Of a stretch of DNA of 64,000 nt, positions 53,620 through 64,000 are shown in pieces (position 1 is the stretch's first letter; each line of letters begins with the position of its first letter). The notes beneath the pieces were generated by a model, which worked only from the letters and a program-made list of their open reading frames with translations, was not told where the DNA came from and ran no database searches. Made by a program: the position numbers and the translations under genes. The stretch is from Endothia cerciana (lineage: Eukaryota > Ascomycota > Sordariomycetes > Diaporthales > Cryphonectriaceae), in contig JALRMH010000016.1 in assembly GCA_026119935.1 (NCBI GenBank), forward strand, positions 675,694 through 739,693. The letters run 5' to 3'.

Positions 53620-56600
53620 ATGTCGGCCGTCCGCGCGACGGCCCTGAGGGCGGGCGGCGCCTGTGTGCGCTGCCGCAAGGGCAAGACAAAGTGCGTCTAC
53701 GAGAACGGACGCGCCCCTTGCAAGAACTGCGCAAAGGGCATGCACGAGTGCTATCTGCCCTCCGAGTCCATGAGCCATGGCGGCCACGGCGTCTCCCCGG
53801 CCAGGGTCACCCAGAGATCGCGAGAGTCCTTGCCCACCGAGAGGTCCGCCGCCGCCGGTGCGCACACCGAGCGTCACGCCCAGCCTCACTCGAGCTCCTC
53901 CGGCTCGCGCAACACCGCGCCCGCCAACGAGAAGTACGTCCTGCTTGTCTTTTCTCTGTCTGCCTGTCTGCCTGTCTGCCTGTCTGCCTGTCTGCCTGTC
54001 TGCCTAATGTCCCTATTGTCTTGTTTCTCTGCGGCACGTCTTTTGCCTATCTCCTTGTCATTGTCTCATCGCGTCCTCACGGGGCACTGCTGTCGTCGCA
54101 TGCGCTGCCCATGCTGCCGCCGCCTCCTCCTCCTCCTCCTCCTCCTCCTCTTGCCTGCCTTCCTCTCTCGAGGTCTGCCTGCCGCGTGTCACCTGCACCC
54201 TCCACCCTGACCCGGGCCGCCGAGTCCTCGGGTCGAGCGTCAGAGTTGCATTGGCCGTTTCAGTCGCTTTGTTTCTAGGCCAACCCTTTTGCATAAACCC
54301 CCTTCCCATCACGGTCTGTCTGCCGGTCTGCCGGTCTGCGCGGTCTGCGCGGTCTGCGCGGTCTGCGCGGTCTGCGCGGTCTGCGCGGTCTGCGCGGTCT
54401 GCGTGGTCCGCAAGGATCGTAAGGGGAGACGACGGCTGGTCGAGGGGATTCAGGGTCGTTGCTCGATAGCCCTGCTCTCATTTCATCTCACAACCTCAGG
54501 GGGACTCGGTGCGGCTATCAGTTCCGGCCCTGCCACCCAAAAGATGCCGTCCCCCCCCCCCCCTCCCCCAAAAATCCTGCACGCCTCCAAGCTCCGACAC
54601 TTGTCGCCCCGGCTTGGTTGCCCGACCCATCCCAAAACCAGACGGGACCTGCGTCCTTCCGTGCATGGTCCCTCTGCCCCGCTATTCTCGCCCTCATTCC
54701 CCTGCCGGCCACGCCGTCGCCTCCCGGCCCAGCCCGTATCCCACTGCTGGCACCCTACCCTGCCTGCCTTGGACTTTTCAATTTCCCACGTTCCGCACCG
54801 GAAATCGTAAATGGCAACATGGCATCTTCTTGCGCTCTGCGCCCCACAACCTTCTTCGCCAAGTCCTCGCTATTGCAAACACGGTCGTGATGGGGGGGGG
54901 GAGGGGGGTTTGTTGGCACAGGAGCTCATCATCGCTAACGCTCTGCTCCCCACAGGCTCGGTCCGGAGATGCTGGATCAGTGTGAGCGGGTCATCAACAA
55001 GGTGATGCCGGCCTGCGTCGCCTTCCACAAGCCCTCCTTCATCCAGCAGCTCAGGGGCAATGCTGTCGATAGCGTCATGGTCAATGCACTCCTGTGCACT
55101 GCGGCGAGGTAAGTCGGAGCCGAGCCTGACCCGCGCGTGGCCCAGACGACTGACACGGCGGCCTGTGATAGACACTCCCCGATGCTCATCCAGCGCTACG
55201 GCCGGAATCAGGGCTCCCCTCAGGCCGCCGAGCACTTCGGCCTGAAGGCTAGCAACTACATCTGGCTGTCTCTGGACCACCCGACCCTCGCGGATATCCA
55301 GGCCCTCTGCCTCATGGTCATCCACGAATGGGGTTCCAGGAGCGCCGTGCGTGCCTACATCTACCTCGGCCAGGCTGCTCGCATGGCCCAGATGTACCGT
55401 GTCGTCCATGTCAGCCGGCACCATACCGACCCGGACCACTTCCTCCAGGAGGAGTCCTTCCGCCGGACCCTCTGGCTCATCTACATCCTAGACTGTTTCC
55501 TTACCAGCAGCCCTGGACGGTACCCGGCCCTGTCGAAGCTGGACGTCAAGGATGTGGCGCTCCCCTGTGAAGATATGAACTTCAACTTTGGAAACCCCGT
55601 CTTTGTCCGGACCCTCGACGGGAACGCACCTCCTGGCTGCCCCACCCCGAACATGACGGCGCCCATTGGTGAATTCGGCCACATTGTGCTTGCCACCGAG
55701 GCCTGGCGCATGGTCGTCGAGATGATGACCACCACGACGATCGAGACCTTCAGCGAGGAACAGTGCCTGATCCTGGAGGCCAAGGTCTCTCAGGTCCGCG
55801 TCAACCTCCCACACCACTTCGCGGAGCGGCAGGGCCAGATGGACCTGCACATCACCATGGGCAGCGGCCTGACCTTTGCCATGATCCACATGCTCCTCCA
55901 CTGTGCTACCATCTTCATCAACAGGCGACGCATCCTGCAGATTGTGACCTCGGAGAACTTCAGCATGGACGCCTGGCGGATGTCCGCCCAGAGCCAGATC
56001 CAGACCGTCGAGCACATCCTGGAGTCCTCCCATAGCATCATCTCGATGCTCATGGCCCTCCAGAGGGCGACCGAGCCATCAATGGTCTGCTGCCTCCCCA
56101 TCTTCATGCTCTTCTCCGGGTTCACGGCCGGCTCCACCGTCGCCTACCTGGCCCTGAAGGGACTATCACCACCTCACACTCACGACACCATCCATACCAT
56201 GGTCGACAAGTGCCTCCGACTGATGAAGGAGGGCGCTGACTCCTGGCATCTGGTTGTCCCCTGGCACCGCCACCTCAGCGTCATGAGCCGGGTGCTGCAG
56301 GACAGCAGTCTTGCCGAGGAGACCGAGCATGCCGGCGAGGATACCCGCATGCCGATCCGGCGGTCGCCCTCGGTCAAGGATGACCGAATGAGCCAGGCCG
56401 ATACCCAGAACGACTCGATGGACTACGAGCAGCACGGGCCTCAGGGCGCGCCGCAACCCGAGGCCCAACCCCTGCATCAGCCTCAGCCCATCCCACAACC
56501 GCCCTCCGAGGGTATCCGTCAGGGCACCCCCCAGGGCACCCCTCAGGCTGCGCCTCCTGCTCCAATGGACAGCCGTGCCAGTGAACCTCCCGCTCCTCGC

Positions 56601-56951
56601 CGCCCTGGCGTCACCACCATCAATGGTGGTTCAGCCGGTCACTCCACTCCAGCCGCCGGATCTCCAGCAGGCCCTCAAGACGGTAAGGCCGAGTCTCCAG
56701 CTCCTGCATCTAACGGGTCCAACGCTGGTGGTGTCTCCGGCTCGGTACCGCCCAAGGAGAGCGGTAACTCTGTGGACATGACACCGACCGAGCTTTGCGC
56801 GGCCTTCGAGCGTCAGCTACTCGAGCTTGATGATCTGGCCGCTTTCATGGGGGGCGGAGTGTGAGTTCGTTCCTCGCCTTCCGGTTGCGGTCTAGTCTCA
56901 AAGTTACTCTTTGTTGCTGATGGCTGTCGCAGGGCGCCTGCTCCCAGATGA
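53620..56951 (+). CDS. Zn(II)2Cys6 transcription factor with fungal-specific domain
   Basis: Nuclear DNA-binding regulator; targets unknown. Four exons: 53620-53933, 54956-55108, 55172-56860 and 56933-56951, giving 724 residues. The zinc cluster ACVRCRKGKTKC...APCKNCAKGMHEC has the spacing C-x2-C-x6-C-x8-C-x2-C-x6-C at residues 15-42. The second exon encodes LGPEMLDQCERVINKVMPAC and continues into the third (LLCTAARHSPMLIQRYGRN), the start of the fungal-specific regulatory domain. That domain continues with ALCLMVIHEWGSRSAVRAYI and FRRTLWLIYILDCFLTSSPG. The tail is Pro/Gln-rich and ends LDDLAAFMGGGVAPAPR. Without the last 72 nt intron it would stop at 56864. The first intron is 1022 nt, exceptional for this window, and carries minisatellites. 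Splice sites are all GT-AG. Confidence 0.88.
53957..54004 (+). repeat. TGTCTGCC minisatellite (6 units) in intron 1
   Basis: Six perfect 8 bp units starting 23 nt into the first intron of the Zn2Cys6 gene. Confidence 0.93.
54333..54404 (+). repeat. GGTCTGCGC minisatellite (8 units) in intron 1
   Basis: Eight 9 bp units (the last differs by one base), preceded by related GGTCTGCC units. It shares the GTCTGC core with the nearby 8 bp repeat. Confidence 0.93.
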
Positions 56952-58223
56952 GTCATGGGTACCATGCCCGACACTGATTTGTATCGCCTGTCTCAGATGG
57001 GGAAATGCCCGCCTCTAACAAGCTCGTATCAAATGGTGGTTTTTTTTGAGGGGGGGGGGGGCGAGGGGGGCGAGGGGGGCGAGGGGGGCGTCGGCTTTTG
57101 GTCTTGGTCGGAGCCTTGACGCAATCTTGTTTGGTGTTGGTTGAGTATGGGAATGGGTAAAAAATTGACGGGCGTTTCCTTTCAAATCTGTGTGCGAGGC
57201 CAGTGGGCGCTGTGCCTCATCTACGTCTTGATCTGGCGGCGTTCTGTGTGCGTGCGGGATCACCGACCAGCTGTCTTTCATCTTCTTGCTTCGTCCGGGA
57301 CGTTCATTGCCATCACAGACAATCCGGGGACGTCTCTGGTGTCCGGTGCTGTTTCTGTCGCCCATCATTTGGGCCCTGTGGTTCGGGGGTTGAGAATGAT
57401 CCTACATGGTGTGTGTTTGTATTGCCCGGAGGTTTGGTCGTTGTTTCTTGCTGCTTGTATAACATTCCTAACTCGTGCTGATGGGATCCTGGGGTTTGAT
57501 ACTCAAAGCAAGAGCGGAAGAGGGAGAGAGAGAGAGCAGACTTCCCGATCGCGTCGAGGTGACCGACCCTCCTCCTGATGGAGGTGTAATATGATCAACC
57601 TAGTCTGGCCTGCTTGGCGGCCTTGCTTTAACCAATGTGCCCCCCTGCTCCAGATGTGCTGTCCTTATCGCTTGTCTGTGCTGTCTCCGGATCGTGATGC
57701 TGATCTTGTCAGGAGGGGGGGGGGGGGAGGGGCAACGTAAAGCGCCAGCGTACTGCTGACACAAACGGATGGGGTGATGATAGTACAGTATCAAGGACTA
57801 AATAAAGGGCGACTCGGCTTCCGAACTTGGCGTATTGTGGCCAGGCTTGGGGCAACAGATGTAGACGTCGTCGGCAGCGCCCTGGTATGAAAAGGACTTG
57901 GTAGAAACATCACGTGGGGGAGGATCAAGTCTTGAGAGGACGGATGGATCAATGTTGATGCCGTTATGTAGGCTAATTTGACCCTCGAGATCCTAGTATC
58001 TCGGGGGCTAAGTTGTGACACGGGATACATAGGTACCAATCTGCCAGAGGCCAAAAGCCAAAAAAAAAAAAAAAAAACGCTTTTCCCAAAAGCCAAGCGA
58101 GTGCCGGCGGGGCCAAGGTATAAATGAGCCACACAAAACCCTCCCCAAGACTCGCCCGCCCGCCCGCATCCATCATCCCCACCCCGCCGTCGAGACCTTT
58201 CCCTTCCATCTCTCTACTTCATC
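56952..58223. other. Intergenic, convergent
   Basis: 1.27 kb between convergent genes. Contains GAGGGGGGC repeats (about 57049-57089), a G-rich run near 57714-57727 and an A-run near 58060-58077. No gene seen. Confidence 0.5.
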
Positions 58224-58936
58224 CTACGGCCGCCCCGCGCCGGGCCACGCGGACCGTGCGCTGCCGACGCGGTCGATGCCCTTCTTGATGCGCCTGTCCA
58301 CGCCCCGGGCGACGCGCTCCAGGGGGAGCTTGTCGTCGATGCGCTTGACGTTGCGCTCGACGTGGGGGGTGATGAACCGGGTGCCCCGCTCGACGGGGCT
58401 GGTGAAGTAGTTGATGTTGCGCTCCCTGTTGATTTGGGGGAGGGAAAGTACCGTCAGCCTCTCCTGGTCGGGAAAACAAAAAGGGGGGTTACATTTTGAC
58501 TGGATGGAGAGGAAAACAAAGAAAGAAAGAAAGAAAGAGATAAGAAAAACAAAAATGGGAGGGAGCCGGGGGGATTCATGAAGTGGACGGGTGGACAGAA
58601 AAGGAGGGGGGGGAGGTGTGATATGTCTGGTATGATGGAAGGAGACGTGGGGTTGGGTTTGGAGGGGGATGAGAACGGTTGCCTTCCACAGGCCGGCCTC
58701 GAGGAGCGTTTGATGGGATGGCGAATTGGGAGGAGCCCGCCCCGTCGAAACTTGGACGTAGGTAAACGGATAGACTTGAGGCTGGCTTACCATCTCGGTG
58801 CCCACCTCGCAGTCTGGGCTGCGACCCTCTCGCTGGCGCCGGGCAGCATCATGTAGAGGGGGGCGAAGGCCGCGAGACCACCGACGCCGAAGGTCAGGAT
58901 CTCGGAGGAGCGGGCGTTGGGGATTCTGACGGGCAT
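58224..58936 (-). CDS. Small conserved fungal protein, possibly membrane-associated
   Basis: 115 residues from two exons, 58936-58791 and 58425-58224, joined across a 365 nt phase-2 intron (GTAAGC donor, CAACAG acceptor). The junction gives TARWAPRW-ERNINYF. One hydrophobic segment near the N-terminus (LTFGVGGLAAFAPLYMMLP) is followed by a basic, amphipathic tail with repeated V-ER units (SPVERGTRFITPHVERNVKR, LPLERVARGVDRRIKKGID). I recall similar short proteins in other filamentous fungi but no function. A mitochondrial or other organelle membrane location is possible from the basic tail and single segment; that is inference. The intron is long for such a small gene and contains a GAAA-rich stretch. 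Confidence 0.68.
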
Positions 58937-61462
58937 GTTGGGCTCTGGAACGTGTGTGTACGAATCTGATTGAGGGTCGGGGTTCGTGCCTAATATATAC
59001 CGTCCAAGTGTTAGAGCTAATGAGCTGTCGTTGTGATCCTGTCTGTGGTGGCGCTGTCATGAAAGAGGTGGAGAAGAGGGAGAGACGAGAGAGGGGGGGG
59101 TGGACCAATAGCAGATAACGTGGGAGAGGAGTAGACAGTGTATCAAGAACACGTCAGGGAGGTGAGATGTTCACTTGCGGTGGGCAAAGGAAGTGAGGGG
59201 GGGTTGACTGACCTGGAAGCGTATGGGACAGTAGTGTTCAAGGGCGGAAATCTATCTCTGTCTCTCTCTGTCTCTCCCCCTATCCTCTAGGGTCGGTCTA
59301 TGACCAGAAGAGGTATGATAAATGGTAAAGACGACCTGATCGATGGGGATGGATCCCTTGGTGAGACAAAGAGAACGCGGGGGTGACGTCCCTGACTGGA
59401 GGCGAGGACGGGTGCAGCTCTCCTTTATTGCAGGCCGTGGCTGTCGTATAACACGGGGGGAACTTACTCCAACAAAGCATCCTCCTCACCAGCTGGACCA
59501 GCTGGGGACCAAACCACCTGCTCGCCCGCCCGCCCACGGATGGCCGCATAGAGCCACCCCGTGCCATCCATCCATCCACCCTCTTAACAACAAGCTGTGG
59601 TTAGCAGGCGGCGTTGAAGAGCCCGCCCAAGGATTACACCCCCAAAAGCCCCGGGCGAGACTCCAGCGCTCCCGAACGCCTGTCACTTCCCCAGACGGCA
59701 CCTGGAAATGGGAGCGGGGGGTCCCTGTGTAGCAGGCGATCTGCCCAAACCGCCCCCCTCCCCCCTCCCCCGTGCTGCCCAATCACACCGAGACATTACG
59801 ACGTCAGGGCCGCAGGGGGTGCAATGCGCCCGTCAGGCCACGCCAGCCTGCCGCTTCCTCGCAGTGGTGCGTTGCTCGATCCGGATGGCCTGATCGATGA
59901 TGCTGAGAGACGCATGCAGGTCCCAGTATAGGGATGGACGGGGGCCCTGTATCGCCGCAGGTCTGGTCGCTTCCGTTCATCCTGGTCTCCTGTCCATCGC
60001 CCTCCCCCCCTCCTGCTCGCCATCTCCAACCTCGTCGCCGTCGATATCATCTACCTTCTTCTTCTTCTCCCTGCCCAGTCCAGCAGTCTACCCACGGTGG
60101 GCAAGAAGGCCCTTTTCCCTTTCCGGCTGACGCTTTACAATGGTGGATCAGCCCTTTCCCCGCTTCCCCAGACCGCGGGAGTCGGTTGGCGGGACGCCAT
60201 CGCCGGCTGGGGCTCCACAGGCGGGTCCACTCACACACTCTGGCACGCTGGCTGCTGCCCAGATCCCGGGTCGGGGGACCCACCGAGGGAACAGAGCCAA
60301 GAGGTTAGGGGGGCCCACCCACCTGCCCGTCTGGCCCAGGGAGACTTTGAAAGTTTCATAGCGTCAAACGGCATCAAGGCCACTCGGTCTTGAGGCTCAA
60401 GGGGCGAAGGCACGCCCATTCTGGTCGGGTCATCAAGGCTCAGCCGATGGAGAGACTTGAGCGCTGGCTTCGGGTCTGGTGCATGGAGGATCAGTGCACT
60501 GGAGAAGAGCTGGAGCCAAGATTTCGGGTCCTGGAGCAGGGAGGGGGCTTCGAGGCTTACTACTCTTTTTGTCCCGGGGCTCACGAAGGCTGCTTGCTGA
60601 GACGTCTTGTTGGCGCCGCCTGTTCTTCGGCAGCAAAGCAAGCGAATGGCGTCTTCTCGGGCCATTTCCAGGCCGCCGCACCTGGGCTGCAGGACCCAGG
60701 CTTCCACCAAAGTGCGGATACGATGTACGTAACGTGTTTCCTTTCTCGCCTCCTTCCGCCTCCCTTGGGAGCTTTGGGTGATACCCTAGACGGCCAGGTC
60801 AAGTGACATGCCCTACTTGCCGTCCTCGCCACTTCGATTGCTAGTCTCGTGCGTCCGAGGGCCGCTACGAAGAGCCAAACTTAGTTGTAACTTGTTACCT
60901 AAGTACTTCCAGCACGTCTGTGCTGCCGACGTTGGTCCCATTCTTGGCGTATCTCCTCCAGTCGAATCGGAAGGCTGTCCGGCACGCGGATGGTGATCAT
61001 ACAGGTCTTTTTCTAGCATCGCCTCTGAAGAGATGCTGGGAACCTACCTACCCCTATCACAATGTCTATTACCATCTATCGATCCACCTCTAATAGAGAC
61101 CCCTTTCGGCCTGTATAGGCCTACTTGTCTTCCTCCGCAGTCCTCATCCGCGTAGAATGTACGTCACGCACCGGTGTGACACTTTGAGTTCCCGGCTGCT
61201 TCAAGTAGAGATGCTATTCGCTGTCCGCTCGTTGTGGCTGACTGCCCTCCCTAAGCAGCATCAATAGTCGCATGTAATGGGCAAGCCTGGCTTGCTTCCT
61301 CTCAGGAGGTGGGAGAGGGAAGGGGAGTACGGATACGGAGCGGTGCTGGACGATAAAAGACCAAGGCCGACTTCATGTACGCCGCAGTTCGCCCTTTTGT
61401 GCCGCAAGAGGGCTTTCTGCTTGCCTACTGCAGACACCTGTTGTAGCCAACAGAGATTCGAA
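58937..61462. other. Large intergenic region
   Basis: 2.5 kb, GC-rich, with short purine or pyrimidine runs. Frames of 100-160 codons (for example 60231-60710 on the minus strand) show no motif. I see no gene. Confidence 0.5.
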
Positions 61463-63344
61463 ATGCTATCGTCCTGCTATCCTACCGCGTTCGTTGCAAC
61501 GCTCTTGCTGTTCCGCCTGTGCCCCTCCACGGTGGCCCAAGACTTCCCCCACCGACAAGACCTCAGAGATGAGATACGGACTACATCACCGGCGGCGGCA
61601 ACATGTCAGACCTTGAAGCATGCCTACCGAGACCTCACGCTCTTCCCAAACGAGACTGAGTATGCCACGGTAGACGAGAGTAAGCCTTACCTCCCGAAAG
61701 CCCGTCACGGCCACCTGGTTTGAGCCTTTCAGTGCACCATCCACGTCTCGGGACGCTGATGAATGTCACACCTCTGAAAACATATGGAATACTTTTCCGC
61801 CGAGGAATGGCTCTCCCCGGCCTGCATGTTCACGCCTACCAGCGCGGAGCTGATGGCCTTCGCCGTACGGGAACTCGCCAGGTCAGGCGCGCTGTTCGCA
61901 ATACAGGGCGGGGCGTACATGCCCATCGCAGGCGCGGCGAACATCAACTCGTCGGGCATCCTGCTGTCCAGTGCAAACCTGACTGCCGTCTCCGTAAGCG
62001 CAGATGCGTCGACGGTGTCGGTCGGGCCGGGCTGTTCCTGGGCTGATGTCTATGACTACCTCGAACCGTACGGGAGGAGGCGCCGTCGGGTCGAGGGTGG
62101 GTGTGAACGGGCTGGGGTCGGTGCTAGGCGGAGGAGGCTCGAGTTTCTTCTCTTCAGTCTCAGGTATGGCTGGGCGAGTGCGATGCTGGTTGGTGCCGAG
62201 GTGAGTGGGATTCATCGCCATTCTGGATATCTCTAGATGGACCGCGAGGAGAGAGAAGTATGATAGGCTGTGCCTACCTTTCTGGGAAAACCTGGTGGGA
62301 CAAGGACCCCAAGCTGGACGAGTAGCTGGAACTCCTCGGGCTGAAACAAACCGTGTAGTGCATCCCTCTCAAACGGCACAACTATCACCGCCACCAGGAC
62401 CGATTCTCACTCCGACCTCATCTGGGCCCTCCGGGGCGGTGGCAACAACTTCTGCATCGTAACGCGCTACGACCTGCAGACCCTGGCCGTCCCCGCCGTG
62501 ACCGTCGGGCAGAACAACTACCTGCCAGGGCCCAACGAGACGGAGGCCACCATGCGCGCCGCGCATCTCGACGCGGTCTACGGCTATACCGTGAACGGCA
62601 CGCGGGACCCCAAAGCCTACGTCGAGCCGCGCACGAACTGGGTGGCCCCGGGCGGGCCGCCCGCCCCGGGCTTCTCGTGGAGCGCATACGTCTTCTACAA
62701 CGGCAACGAGACCGACCCTGCGGCGCTGGCCAACTTCACGGGTGGAGGCGGCCGTGGTGCAGGTGCGCTGCCCGTGGACGGCTCGACGTCGGCGTTCGAG
62801 TACCGCAGCATGGCGGCCTGGTCCGCCGAGACGGACGCGAGCTACCCGTCGGTGGCCGACCGCGAGGCCATGGGCGTCATCGACGCGACGTACTTCGCCC
62901 TCGCGCAGGAGCGCCTGGCGGGCGTCACAGGCGCGACGGCCATGCTGACCATGATCGCGGTGACGGAGGGCGATATCCTCTCCGGGAGGGGCGCGGATCC
63001 CGGCGGGGACCCTTTCGGGATCGACTTCCCGCGCGTGCCGTACGTCTGGTTCGTAACATCGTTTCTGTGGGCGGACGAGGCGGACCGCGCCGGCCGTGGA
63101 CGCGCTTGAGGCCGACGTCAGCGCCGCCATGGCGGAGGCGCTGGAAGGGCTGGGGAGACCTGTCGTGGCGGCCTACATCCCGCTGAACGATGCGGACAAG
63201 GGGCAGCTGGTGTTTGGGGGGTATGGCCCTGACAACTTGGCGAGGCTGAAGGAGTATCAGGAAGAAGTATGACCCTAGGGGAGTGTGTACACTTACCAGA
63301 TGCCTGGTGGCGCCAAGCTCGCTGTGCCTGGTGAATGGCTATGA
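61463..63344 (+). pseudogene. Secreted FAD-linked oxidase (berberine-bridge type), frame-broken
   Basis: Relic of a secreted BBE-like flavoenzyme. Exon 1 (61463-61679) has a signal peptide (FVATLLLFRLCPSTVAQ) and TCQTLKHAYRDLTLFPNETE, ending at a GTAAGC donor, but no usable in-frame acceptor precedes YFSAEEWLSPACMFTPTSAE. The FAD domain continues (IQGGAYMPIAGAANINSSGI, GPGCSWADVYDYLEPYG), then shifts frame for AVGSRVGVNGLGSVLGGGGS and shifts back at RYGWASAML. Another break precedes NGTTITATRTDSHSDLIWAL. The substrate domain is long and clean (RGGGNNFCIVTRYDLQTLAV onward), with further shifts after FLWADEADRA and before YDPRG and VYTYQMPGGAKL. At least five disruptions rule out a working gene unless the sequence is poor. 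No RIP-type bias is seen. Confidence 0.8.
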
Positions 63345-64000
63345 GCGGCACGAATACAACATATGATCTCTTCCGTGAGGGTGCGATGAGGGGGTGGAAG
63401 ATTCCAGGTTTGGCATAGGAACTTCGATTCGTCCAAGTCCGTGGTAGCGCTCGAGTGGTCATACCGTGCGACGAGTGTGTTAATGGCCTAGTCGATAACG
63501 TTCTTAAAGTAATATGGGAATCCTCTTCGGCGACTTGCTCTGGACAATTGCTCGTGCTATATACATCTACTCTCCAGAGAATGGTTTACAGTCCACAAAC
63601 CGCGTGTCTTCAGTGTGCTTACACACGAGCTCTCAAAGTGACAGCCCAGTATTACCTGACTGGTTGACCATGTCAGCTACTCGATTCATCATAAGAGCCT
63701 AAGGCTCATTGCACCTGATAGGGGCTGGACCTTATAATTTGCTGGCCCCTATTGCTATCGTCTGTGCCTTGTACAACTTGACCAGTTGTCGTACTGCGAG
63801 GTCCAGAAGGACATCTTCTGAGCCGCCGGGAATTCTTATGCCCGGTACCTCCCTCCAGAGCACTTTGCGAGGATTCGGAGTCAGTAAGATGAAGCTCGCC
63901 AGATGACGATCGGAAAGAGAGAGGGGGGGGGGGGGGGGGGGGCACAAAGAAAAAATGTGGGTAGATATAAAAAAAAGAGTGTGAAAAAAAAAAATATTAA
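63345..64000. other. Right edge, no gene seen
   Basis: About 650 bp with a G20 run (63923-63942) followed by an A-rich end. Probably near a contig end or assembly gap; no gene supported. Confidence 0.5.

Noticed and set aside
52756..54210. Open frame of 484 codons over the leader, first exon and intron of the Zn2Cys6 gene
   Set aside because: Pro/Ser/Arg-rich low complexity caused by GC-rich, stop-poor sequence; only the 53620-53933 part has a known domain.
54289..54810. Frame with repeated Cys-Ala-Val units
   Set aside because: Translation of the intronic 9 bp minisatellite, not a gene.
60231..60710. Minus-strand frame of 159 codons
   Set aside because: No recognisable domain, overlapped by other frames of similar size; typical chance frame in GC-rich DNA.

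Overview
This window is nuclear DNA from a filamentous ascomycete (Pezizomycotina, most likely Sordariomycetes). The reasons are short GT-AG introns (mostly 60-220 nt) at conserved family positions and fungus-typical families: JEN carboxylate transporter, HET protein, Zn2Cys6 regulator, Rad26/UvsD checkpoint protein, Atg33-like protein, EthD, secretory lipase and A1 protease. Genes lie on both strands with no operon logic. Low-complexity tracts and long G or C homopolymers are common between genes. Exon structures were inferred by reading splice signals and matching remembered family sequences; no search was run.

Left third (1-28.5 kb): a 5'-truncated MFS transporter faces a JEN-type carboxylate transporter tail to tail. 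Then come a DUF726/TMCO4-like hydrolase, a Gly/Ser/His-rich protein with a Cys tail, a small acidic protein and an EthD-domain protein. A 3.5 kb AT-rich desert follows, holding a 325 bp solo LTR with a perfect 5 bp target duplication between inverted repeat arms. Next are an EXPERA/TMEM97-like membrane protein, a conserved fungal type I membrane protein, a HET-domain gene, the checkpoint protein Rad26/UvsD (ATRIP/Ddc2 family), and a small secreted protein.

Middle (28.5-46 kb): an AlkB-type dioxygenase, a secreted aspartic protease, a short-chain dehydrogenase, a small secreted Cys-containing protein, a zinc-less medium-chain reductase, an Atg33-like mitochondrial membrane protein, a tRNA-like cloverleaf followed by a T tract, a frame-broken cupin gene and a secretory lipase.

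Right third (46-64 kb): a complete but mutated pogo/Fot1 DNA transposon whose stops are mostly of the kind RIP produces; a 5 kb GC-rich leader region; a Zn2Cys6 transcription factor with a 1 kb first intron containing two minisatellites; a 115-residue fungal protein; and a berberine-bridge-type FAD oxidase pseudogene with several frame breaks. No biosynthetic cluster, CRISPR array or clearly new multigene system is visible. The most useful oddities are the tRNA-like gene, the telomere-repeat-like motifs upstream of four genes, the repeat-bearing intron and the two transposon relics.
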